Source: Elmis aenea (taxonomy: Eukaryota > Arthropoda > Insecta > Coleoptera > Elmidae). Taken from it: a DNA stretch of 64,000 nt. Positions 22,075-33,764 of this stretch are shown piece after piece. Each line of letters starts with the position of its first letter. Position 1 is the first letter of the stretch. The position numbers and the translations under genes are program-made. Where the stretch lies: NCBI GenBank assembly GCA_947652605.1, contig OX393583.1, positions 12,317,222-12,381,221 on the forward strand, written 5' to 3'. The notes below the pieces were generated by a model that saw only the letters and a list, made by a program, of their open reading frames with translations, had not been told where the DNA came from and made no database searches.

Positions 22075-23328
22075 TTCAACCCCTACAAGCAACCAGTGGC
22101 GGAGTTGTGGGGGTTCAGTTTCAATAAATTTTAAAAAAAATAGTGCGGCCGTGTTCAAAATTAAACTAGAACCTGTTTTTGGGTAGAGAATTTTATTCTA
22201 AACAAATAGTGTCTCTTGACCAGGGGTGGACAAATACTTTTAAGTACGGGCCAGAAAAGTCTTTTTAGTGCATCATGCGGGCCGTAACGGGATGCTTCAA
22301 TATTTTACCAAGACGCAATGGCGGGGGCGGGGGTAAAAAGAATAAAACGTAAAATAATATTTTATGCACTTAATTTGATATTTTATACTTTAAAATTTAA
22401 ACAAACGTTAATATAATTTTTCTCGTCGTGATTCCAATGTTGGAAATATGTTTAACTGCTTTTCAATTAAATTTTTAGCAAATAAATTGGTTTTTGTCAT
22501 GAATGCTTTGACGTTTGAGTACATATTAAAAGCGTATGGCTTTTTCTCCTTGTAGCCCAATATTTAGTTCGCTCAAAAAGTTAGTAGGTATGTCAAAAAA
22601 AAAAGAAAAATCATTTAACCATTCATCATTTTGCAACTCAGGAGTCGTTAATTTTTTCTTTAATCGACAAAAAACATAAAATTTCATCAAACAAATTCTT
22701 GTCTGTTCAAAACCTTGCCGCCGCTAAGCCATCTTACGTCTGTATGGTATTTCGATAGTTTGCGTACAAAAGTTAGAAAGAGATAAATTATAGGATTTTA
22801 TAGCGGGCCGGATTGAGGGATTGAACGGGCCGCATTCGGCCCGCGGGCCGGCTTTTGCCCACCCCTGCTCTTGACTTTTCTTCGTATCTACCACCGTTTG
22901 GCGCGAAATTCGATTTATTTTACTATTCTCGCGAAAAATTTGCTTACAAGTTCGTTCTAAAAATATTGCGAAAAGCTGAAAATCAAAAATTGCAGAGTAA
23001 ATGCTCATTAATCGTTAATTTAGCGGAAATTATTTTCTCATAATTCAGCTATTAAAAACTGCAAAAATCGGTAATTACTTCTTTATTTCGAATATTAGCG
23101 ATATTTTTAGGTCAAATTTTTCGCGAAAATAGCAAAATAAATTAAATTTCGCGCCAAACGGTGGTAGATACGAAGGAAAATCAAAAAACACTTTTTGTAT
23201 AAAATAAAATGTTATACCCAAAAACAAGTTCGAGTTTGATTTTGAACTGAGCCGTCGTAGTTTTTTATAAGATTTATTGAAACTGAACCCCCACAACTCC
23301 GCCACCGATTGCTTGTGGTGGTTGACAT
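22075..23328. mobile_element. Inverted-repeat element with CAGTGGCGGAGTTGTGGG ends
   Basis: CAGTGGCGGAGTTGTGGGGG (22094) is mirrored by its inverse ending about 23307. The inversion continues outward about 20 bp on each side (TACAAGCAAC / GATTGCTTGT). Inner blocks such as CCACCGTTTGGCGCGAAATT (22890) and GCGCCAAACGGTGG (23151) are also inverted. A hAT MITE (22221-22867) is inserted in the left arm. Target duplication unclear. Confidence 0.6.
22221..22867. mobile_element. hAT MITE with CAGGGGTGG ends
   Basis: CAGGGGTGGACAAA (22221) and TTTTGCCCACCCCTG (ending 22867) are inverted and flanked by the exact 8-bp duplication CTCTTGAC (22213-22220, 22868-22875). Subterminal GCGGGCC/GGCCCGC repeats resemble hAT families of the Charlie/SPIN type. 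No intact frame. Confidence 0.85.
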
Positions 23329-23649
23329 TCTCACCGAATGTGGCGACCTGTAGGGTGGTGCTGTATACAAAATTTGGTTTAATTATATCTACTGGTTGGG
23401 AAACGGTTAAAAATTATCGATATTTTTTCAAAAATTTCAACACCCTGTTGATATAGAATATTCGCTTTAAAATAAGTTTTTGTGCGATCGTACTAGAAAC
23501 AGCTGTTTGACGGACGCGTTAGCAGCCATAAAGTACTGCATTACCGGCGTTATCCTTAGCAACGGCCTAAAAAGTAACTTTTCAGGCCGTTACCCTTAGC
23601 AACGGCCTGAAAAGTAACTTTTTCGGCCACTACGGCGTAAATTTGCATT
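23329..23649. repeat. Repeat with duplicated CCTTAGCAACGGCCT block
   Basis: TTAGCAACGGCCTAAAAAGT (about 23561) is repeated as TTAGCAACGGCCTGAAAAGT (about 23598). It is the left part of the repeat into which the LINE inserted. Related GCGGCCGAAAAAGTTACA sequence is at 26106-26125 and 32640-32660. Confidence 0.5.
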
Positions 23650-23763
23650 AAAGCTAACAGCATAAACCGTCATCTGTCAGTGACAGAATGTCACGTAGTT
23701 TCTAACCTATATTTTTGAAAAATACTAAAAATTGAAATTGTTTTTAATTCTATCGCACAAAAA
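23650..23763 (+). repeat. 114-bp direct repeat, left flank of the LINE
   Basis: From AAAGCTAACAGCAT to CGCACAAAAA. It matches 25907-26020 with about three differences. It is interpreted as an unusually long target-site duplication. Confidence 0.75.
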
Positions 23764-25906
23764 ATTAGTCTTATGGAAATGGGCCATCCTTTATAGTTTA
23801 CTATCTTTGAAAGGATTTGGAGCATTTATGGACAGATTTCAAAAGAATTATTCTCAAGTCTGCCGAAAGGGCATGTGGGACAATGAAACAGGGTAATAAT
23901 AGTAATAATAGGAAACAAACGGCCTGGTGGACCGAAGAAGTCAAAAGAGAAGTGAAGGAAAAGAAAAGACTATGGAAAAAATACCTGACAACAAGCAAAC
24001 CAACAGATTACGAAAAATATAAACAACAAAGAGAAAAGGCGAAACGGACTGTGCTAGAAGCAAAAGCAAAGACTTGGGAGGACTTTGGGAAAAGAATGGA
24101 AGAACATTATGCGAGCAATCAAAAACTCTTCTACAAGGTATTAAAAAACCTAAAACAAGATAAAAACCATACATTAAAGCAAATAATGGATAAACAGGGA
24201 AAAATACTGACAACAGAAAAAGAAATTATCGAAAGATGGGGTAATTATTTTAAGGAGTTATTGGAAAGTGATAACACAATGAATGACGAGGAAGAAGAAC
24301 AAGGACAGGAGGAATACGAAACAATTGAACAAGAATATGAACAAGAAATAACCGAAGATGAGTTGGATAGAGCGATTCATAAAATGAAAATTGGAAAAGC
24401 AGCAGGGCATGATGGCGTTTTACCTGAAATGATTAAGTACATGGGAGTAGAGGGTAAGAAAATGCTGTTAAGAATAGTAAATAAAGCTTGGCAGGAAAAA
24501 GATATTCCAAAGGACTGGGAGGTATCTGTTATATTACCGATATTCAAGACTGGCGACAGCAAAAATTGCGAAAACTATAGAGGCATATATCTACTTAGTG
24601 TAGTAGAAAAATTATATGAAAGAATATTGGAGGAGAGATTAAGAAAACATTTCGAAAGTAATTTGGAAGAGGCGCAATGCGGATTTAGACCGGGTAGAAG
24701 CACGCAAGATCTAATTTTTACGCTAAGACAGTTAAGTGAAAAATCAATGGAACATTCAAAGATGGTGTATTTGTGCTTTATCGATCTTTCTAAAGCCTTC
24801 GATAGAGTGCCAAGGGAAAAGATCTGGAAGATATTGAAACAAAGTAGAGTTCGAGAAGAATTATTAAACGCCATCAAGAGTTTATATAAGAGCAGTAGAA
24901 ATTATGTGCGAACCCACAACAGCAGTTCCCAGGAATTTATAACAACAGTTGGAGTAAGACAAGGAGGCACATTAAGTCCTCTGCTCTTTATAATTCTTAT
25001 GGATAAAATTATTAAAGAATGTAAGCAAAACACAAAGAAAGCCTACTGGGGTTGGAATAAACTAAAACCAATATCCTTAACAGAATTAGCCTTTGCAGAT
25101 GATGTGGTGTTATTAGCTAAAAGCGAAAAGGACTTGCAATTTAATCTAGGCGTATGGGCAGATACATTAAGCAGATATAATATGAATATTAATATAACAA
25201 AGACAAAGGTTATGGTTATAGCGAAGAATCATGAACCAGCTACAATAATGCTAGACCAAAAAAAGATAGAACAGGTAGCAAGTTTTAAATATTTAGGAAC
25301 AATAATTGCAGAAAATGGTAAATTGGAGGAAGATCTGAATAACAGAATAGCGGCAGCGACGAAATTTTACTACGCCACAAATAAATGTTTGATAAGTAAG
25401 AAGGAAATATCAAAAGAGACGAAGACGCGAGTTTTTAATGCAGTGTACGTACCCATCCTCACGTACAGTTCAGAAACTTGGACACTAACTCAAAAACAAA
25501 AACAAAGAATACAGGTACAGGAAATGAGATTTTTGAGAAGAATAGAGGGATGTAGACTGATTGATAAAATCAGTAACGAAAAAATCCGAAATAAACTTGG
25601 AGTAACAGATATTAAGAAAAAGATGGAGACGAATCAATTACGATGGCTGGGGCATTTACTACGCATGCCAGAAAGTAGATACGCGAAAATAGGATGGAAA
25701 ATGCAGATAGAGGGAAAAAGAGCTAGAGGAAGGCCAAGAATAAAATGGGAAAAAGAAGTGAGGAAGAGACTAGAAGGAAAAGGAGTCAGCTGGAAAGATT
25801 AGCCAACGATAGGAAGGAGTGGAGAAAGATAATACAGTAACAGAAAAGAAACCTCGACACCGAAAGGTACAAGAGGAAACGATTAAGAAGAAGAAGAAGA
25901 TCTTTG
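23764..25906 (+). mobile_element. 5'-truncated non-LTR retrotransposon with AAG-repeat tail
   Basis: It has a reverse transcriptase frame followed by a short 3' UTR and an (AAG)n-type tail (GATTAAGAAGAAGAAGAAG, 25880-25898), no poly(A), and 114-bp direct repeats on both sides. The upstream endonuclease is missing, so it is 5'-truncated. A simple-repeat tail and this RT type suggest an RTE-like clade; a search is required. A second, older 3' fragment is at 61096-63625. Confidence 0.88.
23817..25802 (+). CDS. Non-LTR retrotransposon reverse transcriptase (partial ORF2)
   Basis: An open frame of 661 codons encoding the reverse transcriptase of a LINE, which would prime synthesis on nicked target DNA. 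The first codon of the open frame is TTG; the first in-frame ATG is at 23883. With the 5' part missing, neither is the original start. The N-terminal 180 residues form a basic, helix-rich linker. RT motifs in order: GKAAGHDG (about residue 192), ENYRGIYLLSVVEKLYERIL (about 252), GFRPGRSTQD (about 288), FIDLSKAFDRVPR (about 321), GVRQGGTLSPLLF (about 379) and the catalytic FADDVVLL (about 427). The C-terminal part has QLRWLGHLLRMPESR (about 608) and ARGRPRIKWEKEV. No stop interrupts the RT domain, so the insertion is fairly recent, but no endonuclease or 5' UTR is present and it cannot be autonomous. Confidence 0.92.
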   Translation: MEHLWTDFKRIILKSAERACGTMKQGNNSNNRKQTAWWTEEVKREVKEKKRLWKKYLTTSKPTDYEKYKQQREKAKRTVLEAKAKTWEDFGKRMEEHYASNQKLFYKVLKNLKQDKNHTLKQIMDKQGKILTTEKEIIERWGNYFKELLESDNTMNDEEEEQGQEEYETIEQEYEQEITEDELDRAIHKMKIGKAAGHDGVLPEMIKYMGVEGKKMLLRIVNKAWQEKDIPKDWEVSVILPIFKTGDSKNCENYRGIYLLSVVEKLYERILEERLRKHFESNLEEAQCGFRPGRSTQDLIFTLRQLSEKSMEHSKMVYLCFIDLSKAFDRVPREKIWKILKQSRVREELLNAIKSLYKSSRNYVRTHNSSSQEFITTVGVRQGGTLSPLLFIILMDKIIKECKQNTKKAYWGWNKLKPISLTELAFADDVVLLAKSEKDLQFNLGVWADTLSRYNMNINITKTKVMVIAKNHEPATIMLDQKKIEQVASFKYLGTIIAENGKLEEDLNNRIAAATKFYYATNKCLISKKEISKETKTRVFNAVYVPILTYSSETWTLTQKQKQRIQVQEMRFLRRIEGCRLIDKISNEKIRNKLGVTDIKKKMETNQLRWLGHLLRMPESRYAKIGWKMQIEGKRARGRPRIKWEKEVRKRLEGKGVSWKD

Positions 25907-26020
25907 AAAGCTAACAGCATACGCCGTCATCTGTCAGTGACAGAATGTCACGTAGTTTCTAACCTATATTTTTGAAAAATACTAAAAATTTAAATTGTTT
26001 TTAATTCTATCGCACAAAAA
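25907..26020 (+). repeat. 114-bp direct repeat, right flank of the LINE
   Basis: Copy of 23650-23763; see the left flank. It continues into the interrupted repeat (GTGTAATATGCACCTCGGCC). Confidence 0.75.
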
Positions 26021-26850
26021 GTGTAATATGCACCTCGGCCAAAACGTACTTTTTCGGTTTTGCCTGTTTGCTGGCCTCGACTACGTCTCGGCCAGCAAAC
26101 CAGACGCGGCCGAAAAAGTTACATTTTTTTGCCTTGATTCATAAATAACTATTATAGCGAAATTTAAATTAGTTCTCACGAAATCTCGGATTCCCTTAAT
26201 TAAAATTAATATATGTATAAGCATAACCAAAAACAAAAAAAAAGTTACTAAAAATATGTAAAATGATTGTTTTCAAGAGTCCAAACGTTAGAAAATTATT
26301 AACGATATGAGGGCGTAACCGATTATATAATGTACGTAGGAGATCCGTCTGTAATTAATGAAGATTAAAAATAGCCGAGACTGTTGCGTAAGCGTATAAT
26401 AAAATATTCGTGTCTGAACGGTAATACAACCGTCTAGGAATGCAATGTAAATAAAAAGTGTAAAATCCGTAGACAGAACGCAGACATCGTGTGTATTGTG
26501 TATGTCTATGAATTGGAACGAGAACGGAAATGCTTATATTAATATACAGGGTGAACAAACTGAAGTATCATGTTAACATGATTAAGTTAAAATTTCCCGT
26601 CGGGTAAGCGTTATCGGATACGTAACGTTGGACGCAAATATGTGTACTTGGAACTGTTACGCATATAAAAATAAATCACTTCCTACATTTTAAGTGTAAT
26701 TGGATAGTTTAATAGCTTTTACGTACGACAAAGTTTATGCAGGCAATTAAGAATACCGAGTTGGCCTTAAAATGGGCAAATTAAAGCGTTTTTTTTTTTT
26801 TGAAATTATTTAAAATTTCGATATTTTAATTGGCTTAAGCTTTTTGCAGC
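26021..26850. other. Palindromic repeat end, then unassigned sequence
   Basis: 26035-26125 contains an inverted pair (GTTTGCTGGCC / GGCCAGCAAAC) within a repeat also present at 32630-32700. A CAGGGTGAACAAACTG left end occurs at 26547. The rest shows nothing recognisable. Confidence 0.4.
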
Positions 26851-28312
26851 CAGGGCCCGATCTAGCTTTTCCGCCGCTCTGGGCAAAATTGATTCATGCC
26901 GCCCTTTATATTTAATTATAAACATTTTTTTTTTAAATATTATTTTTGACAGTAAAGCAAATGTGAGAAAAAAAACATTTCTGTAGTAAGACAGCTGTTA
27001 CTTCCAACCTCAACGTTGGGGCTAAAAGTAACAATGATTGGGGTAAGTTGTAACGGCAAAATAATTTACACAGCTCATAAGTAGTGGGTAAATATATTAG
27101 TATTCATCAATAAAATTAATATTTTATTCAAAAATACACATTAGAAAAATGAAAAAATAAAAAAAAATATCTTTGGTACAATACAAAATCATAAGTTAAC
27201 AGTATGGCATACCAGGTAAGGGCGGTCCCAAATTATTAAATTTACACTGGATCATAATAACTGTTTGTTTTCTTGGAAAAAAAATCTAACCGCCCTTTAA
27301 ACTGACCGTCATTCATTAAATCAGTAAAAGAGGGTCAGCTAAAGTTGGGTTCGTTAAAGCTTTGTTTTTAAATGAGTTATAAAAATTAAGGTAATAGAAT
27401 AAAAACAATAGCGGCTGGTAGGAAAACCAAAAGTACCAGACCTTACCAATTTATATAGGTTTTATAACTTGAAATGCTTTATTTAAGGAATTATTTAGCT
27501 TTACATACATTTTCATCATTAAACCGATATTATTTACCGAGTTTTATAATTTAATAATTTGGGACTGCTGGTACCAGGTTTGCCAAGATTACCAATATTC
27601 AAAAATGTGAAACAAGAAAATACAACAAATTGGAAAATTATTCTGACAACTTTTGTATGTTCTCATCTACGAAGAAAACCACCAATTATGTGCTAAGAGT
27701 CAACATTTGCAAGTGAAATCATTAATTGGGGTTGGTTGTAACACTTTGTTACTTATGACCCCAAGTGTACACAAAACAAACTGCAGGGAATCCACAATTA
27801 ACCACGATTCTAACGTCAAATTGTATTGCATCCACCAATAGCCAATTAAATTTAAAACAAAATAATGTAGGTACTTTTTTGTTCCTCTTTTAGAGATCGC
27901 CTAAAAGTCACTCGACGGATGAGACACCGCAGTAACTTTTAGGCGGAAAATAGTGACTCTGGCTGGCAAAAAGTTAACCTCTATGACAGATGAAAACTAG
28001 CAATGTAGGTAGGGAGGTGGATGTAAATTAACATTGCACAAGCGCTTAGGGCGATATATAACAAAAATTAAAGAAACTATAGGCACTGTTACAACCTACC
28101 CGTGTTACTTTTAACCCCGGTCTCCCCAACTTACACGGAAAGGTTTTTAACCAGGGGTTATTTTCCGGGAAGTTATTAAAGAGGAGTTAATGTCCGGGAA
28201 GTTCCATCGGAAAGATGTTGTTGATTCGTAATAATTATTGTTACTAAAAACTAGGGGACCTCAAAAATATTTTAGGATATTTAGGGGGCCGCGACTACTA
28301 AAAGGTTAAGAA
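26851..28312. repeat. Composite of degenerate DNA-transposon fragments
   Basis: GGGGTAAGTTGTAAC (27040) is roughly mirrored by GTTACAACCTACC (28088-28100). TAAGGGCGGTCCCAAATTATTAAA (27217) is mirrored near 27550. A solo hAT-like start CAGGGCCCGATCTAG is at about 26852. These look like at least two old elements, with uncertain limits. No coding sequence was recognised. Confidence 0.35.
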
Positions 28313-28656
28313 TAGGGATTCTGTCCCGGGAATGTCCCGAGACGTAAGTCCCGGGAATTCCCGGGACTTTCTTAGTCTCGAGTCCCGGGACATTTAGTTC
28401 GAGACTCGAGACGAGACTAAATGTTACAGAACACTGAAATTAATTTTTTATACCTCTTATTTTAAAAAAAAATTTACTTCCACGAGTTTAGCAAAAATAT
28501 TTTATTTCATAATTTTTTATGTTTATAGTTTTTACTAACAATCAGTATTTACTTAACTTTATTTAAATTTTTTGCCTGCCATATTTAATTATTCCTTGTC
28601 TGCTTTAAAGCTAAAGGATAATTGTTAAGTTTATTAGTAAAAATATATTTTACTTA

Positions 28657-29938
28657 GGGTAAGTCCGGGAGAGATGCCCCACAATTGGTAAAAATTATTA
28701 TTTTTTTTTTAAAGAAAATTTGTTATATCGGAAACAAACTATGTGGTAGTTTGAGTAAAGTGTATTTAAACTTTTTCAGCACAAATACTTGAAACTATAA
28801 CACATTTAAATAAAAACAAACAAAAATCAGTAAAAATTGTATTTTGCCATCTATCCCAACCTGTCAGGGATAGATGGCACAAACTAAAATATTTTTTTTG
28901 GTATAAAAAGGAACACAGAAAAATATCATTTAATTTTTTAAATCGCCTTTCGGCGATGCTTTCCACTAGGTCACACATGTTTTTATATTTTGTGCAGTTT
29001 TCGTGCATCCAGCGATTTCAATAAACACACTGGATCCAATCATCTGAACGGGTTGTGGTACGATAATCCTCAAGACATCCAACACACTCATTCTCGTTGC
29101 ATTCATCATTAATGTCGTTATCACTGTCTTCTTCGGCTTCATACTCTTCGTCTGACTCAGATGAAGACACCGAAGGCTTGGATTTTTTGACAGGGTTTGG
29201 AGCACAGCTGGGTTTTACTAAACCTTTACGTTTTGTTAGTCGTTGTTTAAACAATTTTGCCTTTTCGGTGTTCTCGGGTGAAGTTAGTATAATGGCAATA
29301 TTTCTACCCCGTTTCTTTGATCCTACAGGAATTGTCGGCAAGGGTGAGATCTTTTCAAGTATTTTTTCAGCAGAGGGAGGTTGGTCAGGTGCTGAAGATG
29401 GTCCAGGTTGTGACTCAGGCGATCGATGATCAGATGATGAAGTTGGACCGGGTCGGGGCTCAGGTGTTAGGCAATTACATTACACATATATAACGATCAT
29501 ATTTATGAATATTAGTATTAAATTTTTCATCAGGTCGTGAGGCATCTCACCCGAGTTACATTGTGCCATCTATCCCAAATATCGGGTTAGATGCCCCACC
29601 TTATATTACAGAAACTATGCGCGGGAAAGGATTGAAATATAGCCCGTTCCATAACCTTATACTACCGTAATAAATGCTACTAAAATCGCCCATCCACCTA
29701 ATTGCATTAAAAATATACAAGCACTAGAGTCATTATCTAAACATTTTCAAGCCTGCTAAAAAAAATTTAAACTTGATAACTTACCTTTCTTAAACTTTAT
29801 TTTCACAGCACAGCGCTACTTATAAACGTGTGGTTCTAACAAACTTACTGTAGAACACACAGCTCCCTATATTACAAACTAAGTGAATTTGGGCACTTTG
29901 CCATCTCCCCCGGTGGGGCATCTCACCCGGAATTACCC
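28657..29938 (-). mobile_element. Pogo/Tigger-like DNA element
   Basis: Ends GGGTAAGTCCGGGAGAGATG (28657) and the mirror CATCTCACCCGGAATTACCC (ending 29938) are flanked by TA. It carries the C-terminal tail of a pogo-type transposase on the minus strand (28910-29341) and little else, so it is internally deleted. Confidence 0.65.
28910..29341 (-). pseudogene. Pogo-like transposase C-terminal tail
   Basis: Read on the minus strand from 29341: a basic segment (KKRGRNIAIILTSPENTEK), an acidic run of Glu, Asp and Ser (about residues 55-85), then CVGCLEDYRTTTRSDDWIQC, and in another frame NRWMHENCTKYKNMC. The Cys-rich part matches the zinc-ribbon tail (CxxC...W..C..C..W.H..C) common after the DDE domain in insect pogo/Tigger transposases. 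The DDE core is absent and one frameshift separates the pieces. Confidence 0.6.
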
Positions 29939-30474
29939 TATGCTTGTTATGTTTTAAAGTTTAATGAAAATTGTTAAGTTTATTTAAAATAGGCATTTAC
30001 TTGGAAATATATACTTTATTTACTGTAGAATGTAGACTTAATTAAAAATAGTAATACTACTCCTGCTACTATACTTTATTTATAAAATAAATGCTTCAAA
30101 AACTAAATCCGTGAATTTGGTTTATTAAAAAAAAAATATTCTGTCAACTGTCACGACCGATTCACGATCACGATACGTGCAAAGAAGCAATTTTAAATAT
30201 GTAGCGGGTGCTTTCAGAAACAATGTCACTGTCAAGAAAACTTATTTTTTACAGTGAAAATAGCCGATGAATTTTGAGTACATGAATATAGCATCAGTTT
30301 TCTTGCACCTTATAAAATCTTCCGTCATTTTTGACGGGTTAAACCACTATTTTTTAGTATATAAATAAATTTCGCAAAAGTCTCGAAGTCCCGGGAATTA
30401 CCGGGACTTTGATAAAAAAAGTCTCGAGTCCCGGGACATCTAAAATTGTCGAGACTCAGAATCCCTATTAAGAA

Positions 30475-31075
30475 CCACTGCTCTACATTATCTAACTTTG
30501 CATTAAAACACGTTTGAACAAATAAAATTTTCAAAAAAATCGCCTGCGGTGCATTTTGTCTTTCCTCCCACATTTTTGTGCCGATCTCTATTTGCTTATG
30601 GAAAAATCAAGGGTTGGCATGTTGGCAACCTTTATTTACAAATACGCCATTGCACATAAGTAAACGTACCTACTGTGAAGGAAATATCTACGACCACGTC
30701 CAAAGGGTCAATACACCTTAGCAGTCTAGACGGTTATTTTAAAAAGCCAAGTAATTTATTACTAATAAATGATCACAAAAAGACAAATAAAAAGTTGTCT
30801 ACTAGTCTAGTATTGCGGAAGCGAACAAGTCTATGTAACGTTGAACTAGACCTACACACTACACCTCCAGTAAGATGAACGAATTATTTACATTCTGTGA
30901 TAACACCAAAGTAGGTGAATGAAAAGTGTTTTTGTTTTTTGTTGTATTTTTTGAGCATCTGGGTCAGACAGTGATTTCCATAAAAGGAATTAAAATCCGT
31001 TGTGAGATTAGGCAAATGTTGTTGGTTTGGATTATAGATTAAATTAATAATAATACAGTAAATACTCGATAAAAG
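30475..31075. repeat. hAT-family fragment and unassigned sequence
   Basis: 30488-30600 (ATCGCCTGCGGTGCATT region) matches 62926-63045 inside the hAT element at 61276-63121, so it is an old fragment of that family. The rest is unassigned. Confidence 0.45.
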
Positions 31076-31480
31076 TAGGGTTGCCAATAGGTCTCTTTTA
31101 AAGAGAGCATGTTCTCGTTTTTAAGAGAATATTTTTGTTCTCTTTCTTTTTTTATTATTTATATAAATGTCCTCTTTTTTAAATTTTGCTAATTAATAAT
31201 TATTTAATAATGCACAAAAGATAAAGTTCCTCTCTAAATTTGAAAATACTTTTGAGTTTCATTCTGAAATGCTAAAAATCTGTGATTTTTTTTTTGCAAT
31301 ACCTGGCCAAAACGCGAACGTGGAGAGAATATTTTCCATGATCGGCGGATAGTGGAATAAAGAGAGAAATAAACTTAAAATTTCCACTGTACGCGGAATT
31401 TTAAAGGTAGTTTATAATTATAAGAACATTTCGTGTATTGATTTTTATAATGAAAAAAAAGAGTCGTTTTGCAAGACGGA
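31076..31480 (+). mobile_element. hAT fragment: TAGGGTTGCCAA end plus transposase tail
   Basis: A solo hAT terminus TAGGGTTGCCAATAGG (31076) is followed by a degenerate transposase C-terminal segment on the plus strand. From 31256, in shifting frames, it reads FAIPGQNANVERIFSMIGG, then WNKERNKLKISTVRG, the hAT dimerisation motif (normally ...ERIFS...W...RN.L). The right terminus was not found. The element at 51966-52686 has the same kind of end. Confidence 0.6.
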
Positions 31481-31499
31481 TGGTGTTTTTTAATATTTT

Positions 31500-32320
31500 T
31501 GAGTATGTTTTGAAGAAGAACCCTGGTCACAATAAATACCCGATGCTTAAAAAAATTTTTCTTCTGTCGAATTAAAAATAAAAATCGGCAAAATTTATTC
31601 AGGTGTGGGAGCATGTCCTCCTTGATCGGTGGTTCGGTCAGTAGTAAACACCAATTTAAAATAAATGTAATGAACAAAATACTCGTGAAACTTGATTGAT
31701 GGAGATACAAAGCATAAATTTAGTACAATTAATATGAAGAGAATAATTATGCAACATTTCTTGCAATCAGTTTAAAATGCAAAGTTTTAAATATCAAGAC
31801 TTGTTTAAGCATTTTGAAATATTCCCAAGTTTTATTAGAGGTGCAATCCTGCACAAGTCGTTATTATTTTTTAACACTGTAATTCTGCTTAATTTATTCT
31901 GTTCTGTTTTAATAGTTAGGGTAAACCGCAATGTAATGGGGCCTTGCATATGTCTAACTCGAGTTTTATCTCTAATCCGGTAACAAATAGTCTACTAGTA
32001 TCAGTATTATGTCAATTTTTTACGTCAGTGAATGTCACTGACTGCAGTAACTTTCTTAAACACAGTGTGCTGTGAATTGAAATACAAAGGTTAGTTCGAT
32101 TTTTTGGATGCAAGAGCACTGAGATGAATCTAAATGTGGCGAATGCAATAAAAATGAAATTGTGCACAGATAACGCGGACTGCATGTTACTTAAGTGATC
32201 ATTAACCTAGTACAACTTGTTACCTAGTGAGAATCGCTAAGACCAGAGGTCCTCAACAGGCGATGCATGTGAACCTGAAAGTGCCGCGAGAGATACAGAG
32301 GGGTACTTTGGATGTTATAC
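31500..32320. other. No recognisable feature
   Basis: No transposon ends, inverted repeats or convincing coding sequence seen. Confidence 0.35.
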
Positions 32321-32981
32321 AGGGTGTTTCAATTTTTCCTGTGGCACTATTGCTATCTCCGTAAATAATGAAGTTACAAGGTTGGTTAACTGGAGCAAGT
32401 TTGCTATTTAGCAGTGTATTTTAAACAAGATAGATATTGTTTTGTTTAAAAATTCCATCACTTGCGTGACATAACGAGAAAACCGAAATCGATCATATTT
32501 TTTAAACTCAAATATGTTAGCTATCATTGCTAATACACAAAAAGGCTAAAAGAAAAAATGTTGCTAGATTTTTTTTGCTATAAAACAGAGCTCGAAACCG
32601 AAAATAATTTCTATATAGGATATCGTCTAGCAAACCAGACGCGGCCGAAAAAGTTACACTTTTTGGCCTTGATACATAAATAACTATTTTTTCCACTTTT
32701 GAATAATATAGGTCGGGTTTAATATATTTATTTTGATATTTAGGCTCAAAACCAGGATATACGGGACTAATTCCCGGGGCCCGGTGTTGAAAAAGGTGCC
32801 CGGATTCGAGCTAATACACAATGTTTTGTTTTCAAATACTGTTAAAATTTATGAGAACAGCGACGAATAAAATAAAATAAATTTAAAACACAACAGATTT
32901 TTTTAAAATTTTTGACCGAAGTAGTTACACTTTAAAAAATTTATGATAATATTATGTTTATATTTCCTTTATCTACATATA
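32321..32981. repeat. Family F fragment and other repeat pieces
   Basis: CAGGGTGTTTCAATTTTTCC at 32321 begins a family F left end (to about 32580). 32630-32700 matches the repeat around 26090-26150. 32755-32840 (GGGGCCCGGTGTTG, CGAGCTAATACAC) matches, inverted, 59590-59650. Confidence 0.45.
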
Positions 32982-33764
32982 CAGGGTGAGTCACGACGGA
33001 CGCCACGGAGTTTTATGGCCAAACGGTATGTATTTTAAAACTTCCGTCGCTGTTAGATTATGTAAGTCAATAAGGGCTACATTTTAAAAATATTTTCAAA
33101 CATACAGGGTGCTCCAAAAAAGAGTGGCATATAAAGTTATACTTATTGAACAGCCAGTATATTTTTACATTTTTGGATCCTCTTTGAATTTACTTCAAAA
33201 AATGTATAAGGTTAAAAATGGGTCTACTGAAGTCAACCGTTTTCGTGAAAATTGCATTTTCATGAAAATACAGTACTTTCAAAAATTTTCAACATTTGAA
33301 AACTTTGAGAAGTCTGAAGAAATTCGCTTGGAGACAAGACTGACAGGGTGATTCATTAGTGCGTCGGGCTTTCATAGCGCCCCGCCCGTAGGAGTTGAAA
33401 AAAAACTTAAATACATAAAGTTATTGGTTTGTAAAGATCTACGTCGTAAAATTATTTTCAGCTATACAGGGTGTCCCATTTGTGCGCTATAACAAAAACA
33501 AAGATTTTTTTAAATGGAACACCCTGTATATTTTTAGGTCATCGGATGTCATTTTTTAACCTCTACATAAATGTCTTCATTTTTTGATTTTGTGACAGTG
33601 TTGCCAACTTATTAACTTTTTTCCGAAAAATCTGACATAAGCAGGCTTAACTTTAAAAAATCGTAGCGACCTCGTTTCTTGAAGTTAAGAAATAAGTTTT
33701 AACAATAATGTTAGTCCGGTTAGGGAGCAACATTTTAAAAATAAAAAAATTTAATTTATTGATA

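Larger units (their letters stand above)
28313..30467. mobile_element. hAT-like element with CCCGGGA-rich ends
   Basis: TAGGGATTCTGTCCCGGGA (28313) is mirrored by GAGACTCAGAATCCCTA (ending 30467). It is flanked by TTAAGAA (28306-28312, 30468-30474), a 7-bp match. Both ends carry repeated CCCGGGA and GTCTCGAG motifs. A pogo-like element (28657-29938) sits inside. A solo right end of the same family is at 48395-48488. Confidence 0.65.

Noticed and set aside
29097..29429. Plus-strand Ser-rich 110-codon ORF
   Set aside because: Antisense shadow of the acidic pogo-like transposase tail on the minus strand.
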